A stretch of 6,616 bases of DNA from Verrucomicrobiota bacterium. Lineage in GTDB: Bacteria > Verrucomicrobiota > Verrucomicrobiia > Chthoniobacterales > UBA10450. The stretch spans positions 1 through 6,616 of the forward strand of contig QHPZ01000087.1 of the NCBI GenBank assembly GCA_003219225.1, in the 5' to 3' direction. A program made the position numbers and the translations under genes. The notes under the pieces were generated by a model that worked only from the letters and a program-made list of their open reading frames with translations, did not search any database and was not told the DNA's origin. Shown in pieces: positions 5,757 to 6,616 of the stretch (its first letter is position 1; each line of letters opens with the position of its first letter).

Positions 5757-6616
<860 letters not shown>

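Overview
The window is a chromosomal segment from a moderately GC-rich Gram-negative (diderm) bacterium. The cell has an outer membrane: a BamD-type protein, an LptE-type lipoprotein and a LolA/LolB-like exported protein are all encoded here. The combination of an adjacent bamD-lptE pair, a kinesin-light-chain-like TPR protein, a DUF72 gene and palindromic intergenic repeats fits Verrucomicrobiota best, perhaps the soil Chthoniobacterales/Spartobacteria. This assignment rests on protein character alone, without a database search.

Layout, left to right. Positions 1-1927 read on the minus strand, in transcription order: a tRNA-Leu(CAG) gene, an SGNH-hydrolase-like gene broken by a frameshift with an apparent small deletion, a LolA-fold exported protein, and the first 27 codons of another exported protein that leaves the window. 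Positions 1928-2081 hold no gene but contain a hairpin-forming repeat with a 7-nt period and a possible tRNA promoter. Positions 2082-4733 are a compact minus-strand operon, bamD-like > lptE-like > TPR protein, with a 4-nt GTGA overlap and a 7-nt gap. A 61-bp divergent spacer follows. A plus-strand DUF72 (YecE-like) gene occupies 4795-5698 and is split by a perfect 28-bp tandem duplication. It converges on serS (minus strand, start outside the window), and a 59-bp palindromic element exactly fills the space between the two stop codons.

Functionally, the bamD-lptE pair links outer-membrane protein insertion with LPS delivery, both part of envelope assembly. The LolA-like protein and its partial neighbour are also exported. 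tRNA-Leu and SerRS are translation housekeeping.

I see no phage, CRISPR, toxin-antitoxin, secondary-metabolite or defence system, and no clearly new multi-gene system. The most interesting items are two disrupted genes within 4 kb, one with a precisely reversible 28-bp duplication, and three different short periodic repeats in or beside the intergenic spaces.
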